Shown here: piece after piece, positions 21,241 to 23,896 of the stretch | Layout of the letters: each line of letters begins with the position of its first letter | Numbering within the stretch: the stretch's first letter is position 1 | NCBI GenBank assembly: GCA_021307315.1 | Contig: JAJSPD010000199.1 | Span: 1-23,896, forward strand | Reading direction: 5' to 3' | Length of the DNA stretch: 23,896 nt | DNA from: Bisporella sp. PMI_857 | Taxonomy: Eukaryota > Ascomycota > Leotiomycetes > Helotiales > Helotiaceae | The notes under the pieces: generated by a model | Told to the model about the DNA's origin: nothing | The model's input: the letters and a program-made list of their open reading frames with translations, nothing else | Databases searched by the model: none | Made by a program: the position numbers and the translations under genes

Positions 21241-22590
21241 CTTGGCTTAGGCCACTCAACTACAGCTGGATAGTTTGGGTCAATGGATTGGAGGGGACTG
21301 TGCCAGCAAGCTTTGCCAAGATGATTCCAACTGACAGAATCCATGGTGCCACAGGCGCAGGTACAGTTATATGTGTAGCTACAGGACAAGCGAACACCCC
21401 CCGTTTACTGTCTCAAGGGCCACATAGTCGCCCGTGCTCACTCTCTGGGTATACAGGAGGGGCGGTGTAGGGGTCTTGCCTGTGATCGCAGGGTGGCTTA
21501 TTTAGCCCGTTTGGCCACTGCGAGCTCCAGCATCAGCCGCCGGATATTATCGTTATTTCATCGCAACTGGAGAGGGCGAAAGGGAAAGAAGATAAAAACG
21601 ACATTCCTGCGAAGTGAACATCCCGCAGTGGCTAAGGACCGCGACTAAAATGCAAGACTCTCTACCAAAATGCATTTCCTTCCCCTTTGTATAGAACCTA
21701 CCCAACTTTATATCTAGTCTAGTCCATCTCTTTCATGTGAGCTTCCTCTTTAAGCACTTCTTTACTAGCTTATTGATTACACAATGAGTGTCTCATAACA
21801 AGACTTCTCTTCATCACCTTATTCTAGTCCTTTTCCGCCATGACTAGATGGCGAGAGTGGATGACAGCCAGACGATTCCATTACCTGTGATCACAAACGA
21901 TCTCTCCGGGGGGGTTGAGGATTGTTCCTTTGGGAAGCGGTCGGCGTGCGGGACGAGGATACTAAGATCTCTGATGCCTTTGAAGCTTCGGAACTGGGGA
22001 TGGTCGAGGAGGGAAGAGCAGCAAATGACTGGAATGGAGGGCCATCCAAGTCCAAGGTTCCTGATGATGTCGAGACGCAGTGTGGGATGACTTTTGCCTA
22101 ATGATACTCAGCGTGCCCAGTCCTTGACTTATAAAGGTTACTCCATAGGCGCGAAGCGTGTGGTTCCTGGCCGTTCTCTACCATACCTAGTGTCACGGAG
22201 AGTTGGGGGTCTATATATCACTGTAGCATGTTGGCTATCACTGGATTCACTTTTGGTCGTATGGCGTAGTGGTACCATTTTACCCCGTCACACCTAGTCT
22301 AGTTAATCACGCCCGCCCCTAGTTCTAACTGAGATACTCCTGCATGGGCAAAAGTACGAGTGCTAACTCAAACTGGCCCGTCGCAGCACAAAATTGCCTC
22401 ACTCCTTGGTATCCCTCAAGCAACAGCCAATTGGATTATCAAGGGTAAGTCCTCGCGTCGCACTAGAAAGGGAAAGGTTTACAAGCCTGCTTACAAGCCT
22501 ACTCCAATCTCGACAAGAAGGATTTCAGGTAGTTGGGAAGGGCGACATGCAAACTTTGCACAAATCAAATTGATATACCGCATTAACAAG

Positions 22591-22740
22591 TAAAGAGGGT
22601 TGACACTTTGCTCTGTGCCATGTCGGAGATCACAAATATGGAACCTATAATAGTAATTTTGACTGAAATATCTAGGGCTTCTGCCCTGGCTTTTTTATGA
22701 TCTACTTTTATATGGCACAGAGAACCGTCACCCCTCTTTA
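22591..22740. mobile_element. MITE-like element, 150 bp, with ~30 bp inverted ends
   Basis: The left end, 22591-22621 (TAAAGAGGGTTGACAC...CTCTGTGCCAT), and the right end, 22712-22740, are inverted copies with a few mismatches. TAAAGAGGG opens the element and CCCTCTTTA closes it, consistent with insertion at TA. The ~90 bp interior has no coding capacity. It sits inside the transposase relic between its HTH part and its DDE part, so it inserted into an existing copy. Confidence 0.8.
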
Positions 22741-23006
22741 CAATAATTCGACATGTATTAAAGAAAGCTGGCTACTGAAGAGGTTTATTGCAAGCCCTGG
22801 GCCTTTTATTAATGCAATGCAAAGGTAGCTAAGAAACGACTTGATTTTGCTTGGAGACACAAGTAGTGGAGTATTGCACATGGAAGGCTGTAATTTGGTC
22901 TGACAAGGCTATATTCAAGACTGGAAAGAGAGGGAGAGTGTAGGTAACATACTGTACTAATAAAAAGTCATCTCTTATATGTATTAAGTCAGTGTATAAT
23001 ATTTTT

Positions 23007-23023
23007 GGGGGGAGGGGCGGGGG
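23007..23023 (+). repeat. G-rich run GGGGGGAGGGGCGGGGG
   Basis: This dense G tract lies inside the third transposase relic. It could adopt a quadruplex only if the first G6 is split, so this is noted as composition alone. Confidence 0.6.
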
Positions 23024-23515
23024 ACGCCTTGTATTCCTAGAAAGGGTGTTTGCAGCAATGCCTACTCAAAGCAGTGCTATGAAAGTGCGGTATTTCCTTG
23101 GCTGTGGTGACTCTTTAGATAAGATTCAAAAGGTACAGAGGTAAATTTTTATGGAAAATAGTACTAGGGTACACAAGGGCAAAACTGGGCTGCCCCAATT
23201 GAGGAAGGGAATCCGACTTCACTAGACCTCAATCTGACTAAGAAGGTGTGGCGCTAAGTAATGGAAGAGATTACCACAACGATTAACTTACCGACTACAG
23301 TTAAGGATTTAAGGAAAAGTGTTTGACATGTAAACTGGAAGATGTAATTAAGGTAAAGTAAAGGGGATGGCTATAATTCATTAATAATCTATCAGAATTA
23401 ATCTTTAGTTATTAATATATGTATTTCAATTACTATTAATACGTAGTGTTGTGGTGCGCATTTGATGAAAAATAATAATGGTGAATCCGACGAAAACTAG
23501 TCCTGCTTCGTAAGA

Positions 23516-23701
23516 TCATGCCAGCTCCAGTTGACACAAACTCTTACACTCCTTCCATGTAGGGGTGGTCTTGGAGCTAAATTTCAGGAAGTGCTCGCCA
23601 ACTTCGAAAGTGTTATACGACTCCTCCGGCGGGTCGTATGTATTGAGCACCTCGCGCAAGAAGAGCTTGTACTGCTCTTGGTTTGCCTTCGTCGGCTCCA
23701 C
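23516..23701 (-). pseudogene. Short coding-like fragment, unrecognised
   Basis: A 61-codon minus-strand open stretch (EPTKANQEQYKLFLREVLNT onward) ends at a TGA at 23516. Its third codon positions are GC-rich, unlike the AT-rich DNA on either side, and its composition is that of a soluble protein. It has no ATG (the frame opens at GTG after an upstream TGA), and I found no convincing acceptor just before it. It may be the last exon of a gene or a gene fragment. No function is offered. Confidence 0.3.
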
Positions 23702-23896
23702 GAGAGGTAGATATCAAAGCCGCAGTTGTGTTTCAGTTGTAGTTTCGGGTTACAGGAGAGCTACATCGTCTACTTTCATCAACTGCCATCCTAGAATGTG
23801 CAGTGACTGCTGTACAGCGGACGTATTTGTGGGCTGTGAAAATGATTTATAGACTTTATTGTCTACTGTATGTATACCTGATCACCACACGATCAC

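Larger units (their letters stand above)
20303..22350. other. Unassigned region with scattered palindromes
   Basis: No gene could be supported. Fragments worth noting are a hydrophilic, acid-rich plus-strand frame around 21935-22100 (FLWEAVGVRDEDTKISDAF onward), a frame at 22094-22297, and a minus-strand hydrophobic stretch at 21290-21370. None has a domain I know, a start with good context, or splice partners. They may be relics of genes or transposons. Confidence 0.4.
22350..23400 (+). pseudogene. Third Tc1/mariner-type transposase pseudogene, split by a MITE
   Basis: The plus strand first encodes an HTH segment, VLTQTGPSQHKIASLLGIPQ followed by ATANWIIKGKSSRR, at about 22360-22470. The coding relic is interrupted at 22591-22740 by the MITE-like element and resumes with RHVLKKAGY. 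Then come AKKRLDFAWRHK and a first-Asp region, VIWSDKAIFKTGKRGR, near 22890-22940. The second catalytic region reads FMENSTRVHKGKTG near 23148, where the family has FMQDNAPIH, so Asp is now Asn. The last region reads NPTSLDLNLTKKVW, with the final Glu lost. Stops occur in all frames. It differs from the other relics. Confidence 0.72.

Overview
The window reads as nuclear DNA of a filamentous ascomycete (Pezizomycotina). Its genes carry short introns of about 43-126 nt with GTRNGT-type donors and CTAAC/CTGAC-like branch points. The gene families are typical of fungi (Zn2Cys6 regulator, PaxM-type flavin monooxygenase, DHA1 drug transporter), and there are several decayed Tc1/mariner transposons. 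No rRNA, tRNA or CRISPR array could be supported.

Layout. (1) 1-799, minus: the 5' part of a PHBH-type FAD hydroxylase gene, cut by the window edge. (2) 800-3879: no recognisable gene. (3) 3880-6520, minus: a Zn2Cys6 fungal-specific transcription factor, rebuilt here as ten exons, with a possible one-base frameshift near 4834. (4) 6923-10690: a transposon graveyard. It holds a C20 tract, a ~1 kb Tc1-like element with ~65 bp inverted ends, a 34 bp tandem duplication and two further mariner-type transposase relics of different subfamilies. (5) 11548-12491, plus: a two-exon short-chain dehydrogenase whose catalytic Tyr and Lys appear to be replaced. (6) 13117-15781, minus: a five-exon PaxM-like FAD monooxygenase carrying a long C-terminal multi-helix membrane region. 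(7) 15782-17315: its promoter and unassigned DNA. (8) 17316-19141, minus: an intact four-exon MFS drug/metabolite exporter. (9) 19142-23896: promoter DNA, a ~43 bp minisatellite, palindromes, and a third mariner-type relic into which a 150 bp MITE-like element has inserted.

The intact genes (two flavin monooxygenases, an SDR, an exporter and a pathway-type regulator) are the tailoring, transport and control genes of a fungal secondary-metabolite cluster. No polyketide synthase, NRPS, prenyltransferase or stand-alone terpene cyclase is visible, so this may be the edge or the remains of a cluster broken up by transposons. All exon models were built by hand from splice consensus and reading-frame continuity. 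They were not checked against transcripts or databases.
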